64,000 nt of DNA, taken from Micromonospora alfalfae (GTDB lineage Bacteria; Actinomycetota; Actinomycetes; Mycobacteriales; Micromonosporaceae). Positions 25,375 through 33,811 of this stretch are shown here, piece by piece. A model generated the notes under the pieces. That model was not told where the DNA came from. It did no database searches and was given only the letters and a program-made list of their open reading frames with translations. The position numbers and the translations under genes are program-made. Position 1 is the first letter of the stretch, and every line of letters starts with the position of its first letter. Where the stretch lies: NCBI RefSeq assembly GCF_022230925.1, contig NZ_JAKKFH010000045.1:1-64000 (forward strand), given 5' to 3'.

Positions 25375-26538
25375 GTGGCGAGTCAGGGTCAGCGTTTCCG
25401 GCGCAAGGCGCTCCGCCGGGGATACAAGGTCGACGAGGTGGATGCCTTCCTCGACCGGGTCGAGGCGACGCTCGACGGCCGACAGGTCGGTGCCCCGGTG
25501 GCCTCCCAGGAGGTTCATGACGTCGTCTTCCGGGTCCGCTTCAACGGCTACGACGAGTGGCAGGTCGACCTGCACCTGGACCGGGTCGAGCGGCAGCTGG
25601 CCGAGCTGGAGGAGCGCAACAGCGCCGGGCGCGGTGGCGACCCCCGGATGGGTGACCGGATGGGCCCACCGGACCGGATGGGTCCGCCGATGCGTGATGA
25701 CCGGGGCATGGTCCCGCAGCCGATGCCGCCCCGGCCGATGCCCGCGCAGGCCGGCCCGCCCTACGGCCGCTACGACGAGCCGACCGGTGCCTTCGCCGGT
25801 GGGTACGACGCCCCCCGCGGCGGTGGTTACGACGCGCCACGTGGCCCGGCCGGCCCCCCGATGGGCCCCGGTGGCCAGATGGGCCCCGGCCCGATGGGTG
25901 GCCACGGCATGCCGCAGCGCGGCCTGCCCGCCGGTCCCAGCGGGTACGGCCCGCCGGACGACCAGCGCTCACCCGGTGGCTACGGCCCGGATGATCAGCG
26001 CGGCGGGTACGGCCCCGACGACCAGCGCGCGCCCGGCGGTTATCCGCCGCCGCCGGAGGAGCCGCGCTTCGACGGCTTCGAGGCGGGGCGGCACGGTCGC
26101 GCCGACATGACGGCCGAGATCCGGATGCCGGAGCGGGATCTGCGCGACATGCGCCGTGGTCCGGCCGGTCCGCCTCCGCTGCCGCAGCAGGGCATGGGTG
26201 GCCCGCCGATGGCCGGTCCGCCCGCGGTGGCCGGCCCCCCGATGGGCGGCCCGCCGATGGGTGGTCCGCCGATGGCCGGTCCGCCCGGCAGCGATCTGTA
26301 CCGGGTCGACCAGATCCGTCGTAGCTTCCAGGTGCGCCGGTTCGGCAGCGGGTACGACCCCGACCAGGTGGACCGGTTCTTCGACACCCTGCTCGGTGGC
26401 ATGCAGCGCCGTAACCCGATGCCTGTCGACCCGAAGGACCTGGACACGCTCCGGTTCGGCCTGGTGCCGGGTGGCTACTTCGAGGCCGAGGTCGACGCGG
26501 CGCTCAAGGACGTGCAGGACATCCTCTTCGGGCGCTGA
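25375..26538 (+). CDS. DivIVA-domain protein with two DivIVA motifs and a Gly/Pro/Met linker
   Basis: A 387-residue protein. The N-terminal motif (FRRKALRRGYKVDEVDAFLD) and the C-terminal motif (SFQVRRFGSGYDPDQVDRFF) both match the DivIVA N-terminal signature R-x-x-GY-x-x-x-x-VD-x-F, which in DivIVA/Wag31 binds curved membrane. Between them, residues 90-300, is a low-complexity linker with repeats such as GPPMGGP and DDQR. No long coiled coil is present, unlike true DivIVA. The start is GTG 25375 with AGGAG 5 nt upstream. A polar-growth scaffold role is inference. Confidence 0.75.
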   Translation: MASQGQRFRRKALRRGYKVDEVDAFLDRVEATLDGRQVGAPVASQEVHDVVFRVRFNGYDEWQVDLHLDRVERQLAELEERNSAGRGGDPRMGDRMGPPDRMGPPMRDDRGMVPQPMPPRPMPAQAGPPYGRYDEPTGAFAGGYDAPRGGGYDAPRGPAGPPMGPGGQMGPGPMGGHGMPQRGLPAGPSGYGPPDDQRSPGGYGPDDQRGGYGPDDQRAPGGYPPPPEEPRFDGFEAGRHGRADMTAEIRMPERDLRDMRRGPAGPPPLPQQGMGGPPMAGPPAVAGPPMGGPPMGGPPMAGPPGSDLYRVDQIRRSFQVRRFGSGYDPDQVDRFFDTLLGGMQRRNPMPVDPKDLDTLRFGLVPGGYFEAEVDAALKDVQDILFGR

Positions 26539-26554
26539 CCCGACGCGGTACGGA

Positions 26555-26589
26555 CGAGGGCCCGTCCCCCGGGTGGGGGCGGGCCCTCG
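26555..26589. terminator. Bidirectional terminator hairpin
   Basis: CGAGGGCCCGTCCCCC pairs with GGGGGCGGGCCCTCG (about 15 bp) around a short GGGT loop. It lies between the DivIVA-like gene and the convergent DUF2631-type gene. Confidence 0.7.
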
Positions 26590-26624
26590 GCGTACGTCGG
26601 CCGGTCGTCCGGCGGTGGGTCGGG

Positions 26625-26846
26625 TCAGGAGCGCAGACCGCTGCGCCGCAACACGATGTCGCCGATCACGATGATCAGCAGCAGCGCGGCCAGGCCGATC
26701 AGCCAGATGTCCTCGACCCTGCCCTCGTGGTTGCCGCAGATCATCGCCAGCAGCGCCAGTGCGGACAGCACGGCGCCGATCTGCCCGGCCTTGCGGTGCC
26801 CGGGCTTGTGCTGGTCTGGCGACGTTACCGGCTCGCTTCCTGCCAC
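26625..26846 (-). CDS. Small membrane protein, probable DUF2631
   Basis: The 73-residue protein begins VAGSEPVTSPDQHKPGHRKA and has two hydrophobic segments (IGAVLSALALLAMICG and IWLIGLAALLLIIVIGDIVL) joined by NHEGRVED. This pattern fits DUF2631, a family of small actinobacterial membrane proteins often encoded between rlmN and dxr. GTG 26846 follows GGAAGGA at 6 nt. The function is unknown. Confidence 0.7.
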   Translation of the reverse strand: MAGSEPVTSPDQHKPGHRKAGQIGAVLSALALLAMICGNHEGRVEDIWLIGLAALLLIIVIGDIVLRRSGLRS

Positions 26847-27044
26847 TGTCGGTCCTTCCCTCGCGATCGGATCTTTGGTTAGTCTGGCACGCCTCGTACG
26901 CGGTGCGGTGGGGTGGGGGTTTCCTGGCCATCGGCCCTGCCCCACCTGGGCTGGATGGCACTACCGGCGTCGCGGGGCGGCGGTCAGACTCGCTCCGGTA
27001 GCGTTTGGCGTACACCTGATTGTCTGTTTGAGGGGGACTGTGCG

Positions 27045-28625
27045 GTGCGAGTGACCGGAACCGGGCACGCCAGCATGCGGATCGACACGGCCGCGGGCAG
27101 CATCCTGTGCGACCCGTGGGTGAATCCGGCCTACTTCGCGTCGTGGTTCCCGTTCCCGGACAATTCTCTGCTGGACTGGGAGAGCCTGGGTCAGGTCGAC
27201 TACCTGTACGTCTCCCACCTGCACCGGGACCACTTCGACGCGAAGCACCTGCGCGACTTCGTCTCCAAGGACGCCACGGTCCTGCTCCCCGAGTTCCCCA
27301 CCTCGGAGATGGAGGACGAGTTCCGGGCGCTGGGCTTCACCAAGTTCCTGAAGGCGCCCAACGAGCAGGTGGTGGAGCTGCCCGGCGGCCTGAAGATCAT
27401 GATTCAGGCGTTGACCAGCCCGACCGACGGGCCGATCGGCGACTCCTCGCTCTGGGTCGAGTACGAGGGTGTGCGGCTGCTCAACCAGAACGATGCCCGC
27501 CCCACCGACCTGAGCGTGTTCGCCGAGCTGGGGCACGTGCACGCGCACCTGCTCCAGTTCTCCGGTGCGATCTGGTACCCGATGGTCTACGAGTTGCCGC
27601 AGGCGGCGAAGACCGCGTTCGGTAAGCAGAAGCGTGACCGGCAGTTCGACCGGACCTGGCGGTACATCGACGACCTGAAGGCGTCGCACGTCTTCCCGAT
27701 CGCCGGCCCGCCGTGCTTCCTCGACGACGCCCTGTGGCAGTTCAACGACATCCACGGCGACGAGGGCAACATCTTCCCCGACCAGTCGGTCTTCCTGTCG
27801 GAGTACGCCAAGGTCGGTGGCACCAACGGGATCGTGCTGCTGCCGGGCAGCGTCGCCGAGGTCACCACCGAGGGCGCGAGCACCACCCACCCGGTGCCGG
27901 TGCAGGAGTTCTTCGCCAACAAGGTCGCGCACCTGGAGGAGATGCGGGAGCGCAAGCGCCCGATCATCGAGGCGGAGAAGGCGTCCTGGCGGCACCCCGA
28001 GGTGGACGTGCTCGGCGAGATGAAGCGTCGGATCGAGCCGCTGCTCGACGAGTCGATCTACCTGGCCAAGGGGGTCGGCGGTCCGGTCCGTTTCGACCTG
28101 GTGGGGTATGACGGCGAGAGCGTCGAGTCGATCGTGGTGGACTTCCCCGGCAAGGAGGTCCGGCCGTACGCGGACGAGAAGGTGCGCTACCGGTTCCGGA
28201 CCGAGCGGTCGCTGATCGAGCACCTGCTCTTCATCGACGAGGTGGACTGGGTCAACTCGCTCTTCCTGTCCTGCCGGTTCTCGGCGGCCCGGATCGGCCA
28301 GTACAACGAGTTCGTCTACGCGTTCTTCAAGTGTCTTTCCGAGGAGCGGCTCCAGTACGCCGAGGGCTGGTACGACGAGCACGAGCGCAGCACCGACGCC
28401 GAGGACATCACGTTGGGCGACTGGGTGGTGCAGCGGCGGTGCCCGCACCTGAAGGCGGACCTGACCCGCTTCGGCATCGTCGACGGCGACCAGCTCACCT
28501 GCCAGTTGCACGGCTGGCGCTTCGACCTGCCCAGCGGCCGCTGCCTGACCAGCGTCGGCCACAAGGTGCGAGCCCACCGGGTGGACGCGGAAACCCCGGC
28601 TCCCGCCGGCGAGGCAGTGATCTGA
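27045..28625 (+). CDS. MBL-fold hydrolase fused to a C-terminal Rieske domain
   Basis: A 526-residue soluble protein. The N-terminal half is a metallo-beta-lactamase-fold domain with the metal motif H58-x-H60-x-D62-H63 (SHLHRDHFD). The C-terminal 65 residues are a Rieske [2Fe-2S] site: C466-P-H468 and C486-Q-L-H489-G-W. This order resembles the parts of CMP-Neu5Ac hydroxylase (Rieske plus MBL-like), but with the Rieske domain at the other end. The middle 200 residues are unassigned. It may be an iron-sulfur-dependent oxygenase or oxidoreductase; the substrate is unknown. GTG 27045 has AGGGGG 8 nt upstream. Confidence 0.82.
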   Translation: MRVTGTGHASMRIDTAAGSILCDPWVNPAYFASWFPFPDNSLLDWESLGQVDYLYVSHLHRDHFDAKHLRDFVSKDATVLLPEFPTSEMEDEFRALGFTKFLKAPNEQVVELPGGLKIMIQALTSPTDGPIGDSSLWVEYEGVRLLNQNDARPTDLSVFAELGHVHAHLLQFSGAIWYPMVYELPQAAKTAFGKQKRDRQFDRTWRYIDDLKASHVFPIAGPPCFLDDALWQFNDIHGDEGNIFPDQSVFLSEYAKVGGTNGIVLLPGSVAEVTTEGASTTHPVPVQEFFANKVAHLEEMRERKRPIIEAEKASWRHPEVDVLGEMKRRIEPLLDESIYLAKGVGGPVRFDLVGYDGESVESIVVDFPGKEVRPYADEKVRYRFRTERSLIEHLLFIDEVDWVNSLFLSCRFSAARIGQYNEFVYAFFKCLSEERLQYAEGWYDEHERSTDAEDITLGDWVVQRRCPHLKADLTRFGIVDGDQLTCQLHGWRFDLPSGRCLTSVGHKVRAHRVDAETPAPAGEAVI

Positions 28626-28636
28626 CCCCCTCACCA

Positions 28637-28712
28637 CCGCGATCTTGCACTTGCTGTCGCGCCTGAGCGGGGCATACCGCCCGTATCGGCGTCCGAAAGT
28701 GCAAGATCGCGG
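28637..28712. repeat. Intergenic palindromic element
   Basis: Perfect 16-bp arms, CCGCGATCTTGCACTT and AAGTGCAAGATCGCGG, enclose a loop of 44 nt. It lies between the convergent stops of the MBL-Rieske and FAD genes. It could serve as a bidirectional terminator or be a mobile-type repeat; its A/T-richer arms differ from their surroundings. Confidence 0.85.
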
Positions 28713-28720
28713 GAGTCTGG

Positions 28721-30316
28721 TCAGCGGCCCAGGTCGGTGAGGATGCGGCGGGCGGCGTTGTGGCCGGCCGCGCCGATGACGCTGCCGGCCGGGTGGCAGC
28801 CGGCGCTGCCGGCGTACACACCGTCGACGCCGGTGGCGTAGGGCATCCGGTCGGTGAACGAGACGGTGTTGTCGACGTGGTGGATGTGCCCACCGGTGAT
28901 GCCGAAGTGCTCCTCGATGCCGGGTGGGGCCAGCGGCACCGCGTCGGCGATCAGGTCACCGGTGCCGGGGGCGTACCGCTCGACGATCCCGATGAGCCGG
29001 TCGACGTAGCCGGGCAGCTCCGCGTCCCAGGTGGTTCCGGCCAACTCGTAGGGGACGGACTGGACGAAGAGCGCCGACGAGTGGTGCCCGGCGGCGTCGG
29101 AGAGCGACGGGTCGACTGTGGTGTGCAGGTACCACTCGATGGTGGGCTCCGCCGGCAGCAGCCCGGCCTGCACGTCCGCCCACATGGCGCGCAGCGCGGT
29201 CATCGGCGACGCCTCCGCCCCGCCGACCAGCGATGCCGACCCGGGCAGCAGGTGGATGGTCGAGCCGAACGGGCTCGGCGTGCCGTCCGGCAGGCAGGAG
29301 AACCGCGGCAGCCCGGTGAGCGCCAGGTTGAGCTTGAGGGTGGTGCCGGGCCGGCGGACCGCCGCCATCCGTTCGCCGAGCCGCGCCGGGAGCGCACCGT
29401 CGGGCAACAGGTCCATCAGCCGGTACGGGTCACACGCGCCGAGGACCACCCGAGCGGCGACCTCCCGACCGTCGGCCAGCACCACTCCGCTCGCCGCGCC
29501 GCCGTCCAGCGTCACCGCGTGCACCGGCGTACCGGTCAGGATCCTGGCCCCGGCGGCGCGTGCGGCCTCGGCGAAGGTCCGGGAGACGGTGCCCATCCCG
29601 CCCTCGGCGATCATCCAGGTGCCGCCGGAGCCGGGCAGTCGGCACATGTTGTGCACGAGGAAGTTGTGGCCGGTGCCGGGGTCGTCCGGGCCGGCGTTGA
29701 GCCCGGACAGGCCGTCGGTGACCGCGTACATGCTGACCAGCAGTTCGGAGCGGAACTCGAACCGGGCCAGGTAGTCGGCGACCGAGCCCTGCACGAGGTC
29801 GACGAAGACCTGGCGCAGCGCCGGGCGGACGTGCCGCTCGGCGGTCTCCTGGACGTTCAGCGGCTCGGCCAGCCAGGCCGGGGCGAGGTCTTCCCGCAGC
29901 GCGGCCAGCTCGGCCTGCATGGCGTCGTCGGCGGCCACGTCACCGGGGGAGAAGAAATCGGCGAGCTGCGCCCGGGTGGCGGCCGTGTCACTGCCGAAGA
30001 GCAGGTACGGCGAGCCGAGGCCGCCCGGGGTGGGGAGGAAGTAGTGCGGGTCGCGGCGCAGCACCGGAATCCGTACGTCGAGCGTGGCGAGCAGCTCCGG
30101 GGGCATCAGCCCGAGCAGGTACGACCCGGTGGAGTGGCGCAGCCCCGGCACCTTCGGGAACGGGTTCTCGGTGCGGGTCGCGCCGCCGATCACGTCGGCG
30201 GCCTCCAGCACGAGGACATCCAGGCCGGCCCGGGCCAGCAGGACTGCGGAGACCAGACCGTTGTGCCCGGCACCGACGATCACGACGTCGGCGCGGGCCG
30301 GAATCTCACTGCTCAT
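28721..30316 (-). CDS. Phytoene-desaturase-like FAD oxidoreductase
   Basis: A 531-residue flavoprotein of the CrtI/phytoene dehydrogenase-related superfamily (NAD(P)/FAD-dependent). The FAD-binding Rossmann motif is VVIVGAGHNGLVSAVLLARA at residues 11-30, followed by VLEAADVIGGATRT. The C-terminal FAD motif is DGVYAGSAGCHPAGSVIGAA. No carotenoid genes surround it. The human homologue class is PYROXD2-like; the substrate is unknown. ATG 30316 was chosen over upstream in-frame ATGs because TAGGCT lies 8 nt before it and the conserved fold starts there. Confidence 0.85.
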   Translation of the reverse strand: MSSEIPARADVVIVGAGHNGLVSAVLLARAGLDVLVLEAADVIGGATRTENPFPKVPGLRHSTGSYLLGLMPPELLATLDVRIPVLRRDPHYFLPTPGGLGSPYLLFGSDTAATRAQLADFFSPGDVAADDAMQAELAALREDLAPAWLAEPLNVQETAERHVRPALRQVFVDLVQGSVADYLARFEFRSELLVSMYAVTDGLSGLNAGPDDPGTGHNFLVHNMCRLPGSGGTWMIAEGGMGTVSRTFAEAARAAGARILTGTPVHAVTLDGGAASGVVLADGREVAARVVLGACDPYRLMDLLPDGALPARLGERMAAVRRPGTTLKLNLALTGLPRFSCLPDGTPSPFGSTIHLLPGSASLVGGAEASPMTALRAMWADVQAGLLPAEPTIEWYLHTTVDPSLSDAAGHHSSALFVQSVPYELAGTTWDAELPGYVDRLIGIVERYAPGTGDLIADAVPLAPPGIEEHFGITGGHIHHVDNTVSFTDRMPYATGVDGVYAGSAGCHPAGSVIGAAGHNAARRILTDLGR

Positions 30317-30324
30317 GCCGCGGC

Positions 30325-30330
30325 AGCCTA
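30325..30330 (-). promoter_or_regulatory. -10 box of the FAD oxidoreductase gene
   Basis: On the minus strand TAGGCT ends 8 nt before ATG 30316 without a ribosome-binding site between. Confidence 0.5.
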
Positions 30331-30399
30331 GTCCGCCCTGCCCAACCAGGTCACCCCTTCCACCCCACCCCATACCCCGCCCCACCTGCCCCGTCTTCT

Positions 30400-30460
30400 G
30401 TTGATCATGAAGTTATTGCCACGACACGCCGCGCCGAGTGGCAATAACTTCATGATCAAC
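30400..30460. repeat. Palindromic element A1, encodes the 3' end of the histidine kinase
   Basis: Perfect 21-bp arms (starting GTTGATCATGAAGTTATTGC) flank a 19-nt loop. The kinase reading frame runs into it from 30460 and stops at TAA (30415-30413) in the left arm. A close copy is at 36881-36941; both share GACACGCCG in the loop. Confidence 0.9.
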
Positions 30461-32386
30461 CGGGCCGGCGGGTGGGGGGTGGGGTTGGGAGGAGGCGGGA
30501 GGTAGGGGTGGGGGAGGTAGGGGCGGGGGAGGTAGGGGTGGGGGAGGTAGGGGTGGGGGTAGGTGGAGGGTGAAGGTGGAGCCTTGGGTGGGGGTGCTGG
30601 TGGCGCTGACCGTGCCGCCGTGGGCCTCGGTGAGCTTGCGCACGATGGCGAGGCCCAGGCCGCTGCCGCCGGTCAGCCGGCTACGGGACTTCTCGGCCCG
30701 CCAGAAGCGATCGAAGACCCGGGGCAGGTCCTCGGCGCTGATACCGCTGCCGGTGTCGGTCACCGAGACGACGACCTCGGCGTCGGTCGCGCTGGCGCTG
30801 ATCGTCACGCGCCCGCCCGACGGGGTGTGCCGTACCGCGTTGGCGACCAGGTTGCCGACGGCCTGGCGGAGTCGCACCGGGTCGGCGTGCACCCGCGGGT
30901 CGGCCTCGGTGCGTACCGTGATGGTGACGCCGACCCGGTCGGCCTGGGCCCGGTGCGCCTCAGCGACCTGGGCGAGCAGGTCGGCGAGGTAGACCTCTTC
31001 GGGGTGCAGCCGCAGCGCGCCCGCGTCGGCCTCGGCCAGGTCCTGCAGGTCGGTGATCACGTGCTGGAGCACTGTCGCCTCCTCCAGCAGTGAGGAGAGC
31101 AGCCGGCGGTCGGGGGCCGCGACGCCGTCCTCGACCGCTTCGAGCCAACCCCGGATGTTGCTCACCGGCGTACGCATCTCGTGGGCGATGTCGCTGACCA
31201 TGGCCCGGCGTAACTGCTCCAGCCGTTCCCGCCGCTCGGCCATGTCATTGAAGGCCTCGGCCAGTCGGGCGATCTCGTCGCGGCCGGTCACCCGGACCCG
31301 GGCTGCGCCGTCGCCGTCGCGCATCCGCTGGGCGGCCCCGGTCAGCGCGTGCAGCGGGCGGGTCAGCCGGATGCCGGCGAGGACTGTGAAGCCGATCGTC
31401 ACCAGCAGGACGAGGCCGGCGACAGCGACGATGCGGGTCTGGTTGGCCGGGGAGAGGTCGAAGGTGGTCGAGGGGCGACCGCCCGGGTCGCTGACGAAGA
31501 GGGTCGCGGCCGGAGCGACGTACGGGAGGAGTTGTTCGCGTCGACTGGTGCCGACGCAGGCACTGACCGCCCGGTTGTGCTCCTGGTCGACGCCGGCCGC
31601 GCTGCGGGAATCGGGTGCGCTGGCCGCCGGCTGCCTCGTCCAGGTCCAGTTCAGGTCCACCTGCACGGCGGGCAGGCGTCGCCGCGCCAGGCAGGTGTTC
31701 ACCAGGGCGTTGAGCTGGGCGAGCGCCTTGCCCTCGGTGGCCGTACGGGTCGCGAGATCCACTCTCGCCTGGCCGCAGACGGCACTGTCGGCGAGGTCGG
31801 TGCCGGGGGTGTCGATGCGGGGGCGGCCAGTGGGCCCGTCCACGACGGTGGCGTCGATCTGCGCCCGGAGCCGCAGACACTGGACCGCCTGGGCCGCCTC
31901 GTCGCGCAGCGCGGCGCGCTCCTCCGGTGGGAGCTGGTACGGCCCGATGGCGCGCGGGTCGATGCGGCTGGCGCCGCCGTCACCGCCGCCCGGCATTGTG
32001 GTGCCGGGCATCAGGGCGGTGTCGACGGCAAGCGCGTCGACGGTCGCGGACGACGTCGTCGGCAACGGGCCCGCGCCGGGTGCCGAGTCCGCGATCGGCG
32101 CACCCGTCTCGGTGGTCAGGGCGATCCGCCGGCCGACGTCCTGGGCGAGCGGCCGAACTGCCGCGTCGACCCCGTCCCAGTTCGGATGGGTCGCCGCGTA
32201 CGCGAGCACTGTGTCGTAGATGCGCGCGTCGTCGGCCAGCGCCTGCCCCTGCTCCTGCCGGATCGCTCCGGTGGTGGTGCGGACGGCCAGCCACGCGGTC
32301 GCCGCGATCGAGCCGATGGCGATGAGGACGGCCAGCGCCAGCAGTCGGAGCAGCAGGCTGCGGCGCAGCGGGACCTCAACCGACAC
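30413..32386 (-). CDS. Sensor histidine kinase with poly-proline tail
   Basis: A 657-residue membrane kinase. TM1 spans about residues 10-35 and TM2 about 318-338; the extracellular sensor between them has four Cys (170, 204, 232, 277). A HAMP domain (340-392) is followed by HisKA with phospho-acceptor H402 (SDIAHEMRTP) and HATPase_c (about 500-615: NAVRHTP, DTGSGI, GGSGLGLAI). The tail repeats PPPLPP and then reads through a palindromic element, ending DHEVIATRRGVSWQ. This tail is not part of the kinase family and comes from a 15-nt tandem repeat. GTG 32386 overlaps the response regulator by 11 nt. Confidence 0.93.
   Translation of the reverse strand: MSVEVPLRRSLLLRLLALAVLIAIGSIAATAWLAVRTTTGAIRQEQGQALADDARIYDTVLAYAATHPNWDGVDAAVRPLAQDVGRRIALTTETGAPIADSAPGAGPLPTTSSATVDALAVDTALMPGTTMPGGGDGGASRIDPRAIGPYQLPPEERAALRDEAAQAVQCLRLRAQIDATVVDGPTGRPRIDTPGTDLADSAVCGQARVDLATRTATEGKALAQLNALVNTCLARRRLPAVQVDLNWTWTRQPAASAPDSRSAAGVDQEHNRAVSACVGTSRREQLLPYVAPAATLFVSDPGGRPSTTFDLSPANQTRIVAVAGLVLLVTIGFTVLAGIRLTRPLHALTGAAQRMRDGDGAARVRVTGRDEIARLAEAFNDMAERRERLEQLRRAMVSDIAHEMRTPVSNIRGWLEAVEDGVAAPDRRLLSSLLEEATVLQHVITDLQDLAEADAGALRLHPEEVYLADLLAQVAEAHRAQADRVGVTITVRTEADPRVHADPVRLRQAVGNLVANAVRHTPSGGRVTISASATDAEVVVSVTDTGSGISAEDLPRVFDRFWRAEKSRSRLTGGSGLGLAIVRKLTEAHGGTVSATSTPTQGSTFTLHLPPPLPPPPLPPPPLPPPPLPPASSQPHPPPAGPVDHEVIATRRGVSWQ
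30501..30560. repeat. Four 15-nt tandem repeats in the kinase 3' end
   Basis: The unit GGTAGGGGTGGGGGA occurs four times with one or two changes. On the minus strand it encodes PPPLP units, so copy-number changes stay in frame and only alter tail length. Confidence 0.9.
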
Positions 32387-33071
32387 GGGGGGACTCTTCG
32401 ACCAACTTGTATCCGATGCCGTACACGGTCACCAACCGGGCCGGCTTGCGCGGGTTCGGCTCGATCTTCCGGCGGAGGTTCATCACGTGCACGTCCACGG
32501 TCCGGTTGGTGATGTACCTGTCGAAGCCGTGCAGGTAGCCCAGGAGCTGATCCCTGGTGAACGCCCGGGCGGGCTGGGCGGCCATCGCCTGGAGCAGCTG
32601 GAACTCACCAGGTGTGCAGTCGACGAGGCGGCCGTCGCTGCGTACCTCGTGGCGCACCGGGTCGACGTGCACCGCGCCCACCCGCAGCACCGGGTCCGCC
32701 TGCGTCCGTTGGCCCCGGCGCAGCAGGCTGCGGGCCCGGGCGACCAGTTCACGCGGGCTGTACGGCTTCGTCATGTAGTCGTCGGCGCCCAGGTCGAGGC
32801 CGAGCAGCAGGTCGTCCTCGGTCGACCGGGCGGTCAGCATGAGCACCGGCAGGTCGGACTCCCGGCGCAGGATGCGACAGACGTCCAGGCCGTCGACCTT
32901 CGGCATCATCACGTCGAGGATCAGCAGATCCGGGGGCCGCTGCCGGATCTGCTCCAGCGCGGCCCGCCCGTCGGCCACCACGACCACCTCGTGCCCCTCG
33001 CGTTCCAGATACCGGCGCGCCAGCTCCGCCTGCTTCTGGTCGTCCTCGGCCACCAGCACGTACGCACACAC
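32376..33071 (-). CDS. OmpR-family response regulator
   Basis: A 231-residue DNA-binding response regulator. The receiver domain has acidic residues D10/D11, phospho-acceptor D53 (LLILDVMMPKVDG), and K102 (DDYMTKPYSP). The C-terminal winged helix ends in VMNLRRKIEPNP and TVYGIGYKL. It partners with the overlapping kinase. GTG 33071 follows TACAGT by 7 nt on the minus strand. It diverges from a lipoprotein-adaptor-ABC operon, which is its likely target (inference). Confidence 0.94.
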   Translation of the reverse strand: MCAYVLVAEDDQKQAELARRYLEREGHEVVVVADGRAALEQIRQRPPDLLILDVMMPKVDGLDVCRILRRESDLPVLMLTARSTEDDLLLGLDLGADDYMTKPYSPRELVARARSLLRRGQRTQADPVLRVGAVHVDPVRHEVRSDGRLVDCTPGEFQLLQAMAAQPARAFTRDQLLGYLHGFDRYITNRTVDVHVMNLRRKIEPNPRKPARLVTVYGIGYKLVEESPRVG

Positions 33072-33078
33072 GGCAGCG

Positions 33079-33084
33079 ACTGTA
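33079..33084 (-). promoter_or_regulatory. -10 box of the response regulator-kinase operon
   Basis: TACAGT on the minus strand ends 7 nt before GTG 33071; no ribosome-binding site lies between. The gap to the divergent lipoprotein gene is about 110 nt and probably holds both promoters. Confidence 0.5.
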
Positions 33085-33184
33085 CGTGGCCCCGACCGGT
33101 TCCAGCACTGCCGCTGAGCTGGGACTATCGGATGACGACCGGTTCCTTACAGGTCTCTGACACCCGGGCGTGAAGCTGCACGCC

Positions 33185-33811
33185 ATGACCAACTCAACCC
33201 ATCGGGTCGCGGCCGGCCTCGCCGCGGTCACGGTGCTCGCCGTCGCCCTCGCCGTCGCCCTCACCGGCTGCGGCGGCGGTGCGTCCAGCGCCGACAAGGG
33301 CACCGCCAGCGGCGATGTCGCGTCGCTCGTCACCCCGTCCGCCCGGGCGAGCGCCACCCCGACCGGTGGCGCCGCCAACGGTCGGCCGCAGCTACGCCTG
33401 GACATGACCGACGAGGAGGAGGAGCGGCTCTGGGGGACGTACAACATCTGCCTGCACGACAACGGCGTGAAGCTGAACGACGGCCGGTCACAACCCGGCC
33501 CGGTGGGGGACGGCACGGGCCTGTCCCTCGACCAGAGCGGGGAGCCGAAGGCGGCGTACGTGGCGTGCGCGAACAAGCTGCCGCTCCAGCCGCCGGAGCT
33601 GGACCCGAAGAAGAACCCGAACTACGTGAGTCAGTGGAACGACTACGTCCAGTGCCTGCGTGGACGCGGAATGAAGATCCACTCGCTGCCGGACGGCTCC
33701 GGTTGGACCTACGACGACGGGGTCGCCGACCCGACCAACGGACTTGACGGTCAGGCCGTGGCCAAGCTCGACAAGGAATGCACGATGGAGATCTTCGGTG
33801 CCCGGCAGTAA
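33185..33811 (+). CDS. Lipoprotein, function unknown
   Basis: A 208-residue exported lipoprotein: basic N-region, hydrophobic core (AAGLAAVTVLAVALAVALTG) and lipobox L-T-G-C. The mature part has four more Cys (NICLHD, VACANK, QCLRGRG, KECTME), suggesting two disulfides or metal ligands. I do not recognise the family. It heads the adaptor/ABC operon and overlaps the adaptor start by 14 nt, so it may be a substrate-binding or sensing partner. GTG 33170 is an alternative start. Confidence 0.8.
   Translation: MTNSTHRVAAGLAAVTVLAVALAVALTGCGGGASSADKGTASGDVASLVTPSARASATPTGGAANGRPQLRLDMTDEEEERLWGTYNICLHDNGVKLNDGRSQPGPVGDGTGLSLDQSGEPKAAYVACANKLPLQPPELDPKKNPNYVSQWNDYVQCLRGRGMKIHSLPDGSGWTYDDGVADPTNGLDGQAVAKLDKECTMEIFGARQ

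Noticed and set aside
28637..28712. Insertion-sequence remnant
   Set aside because: No transposase fragment or target-site duplication is seen; the element is a simple palindrome.
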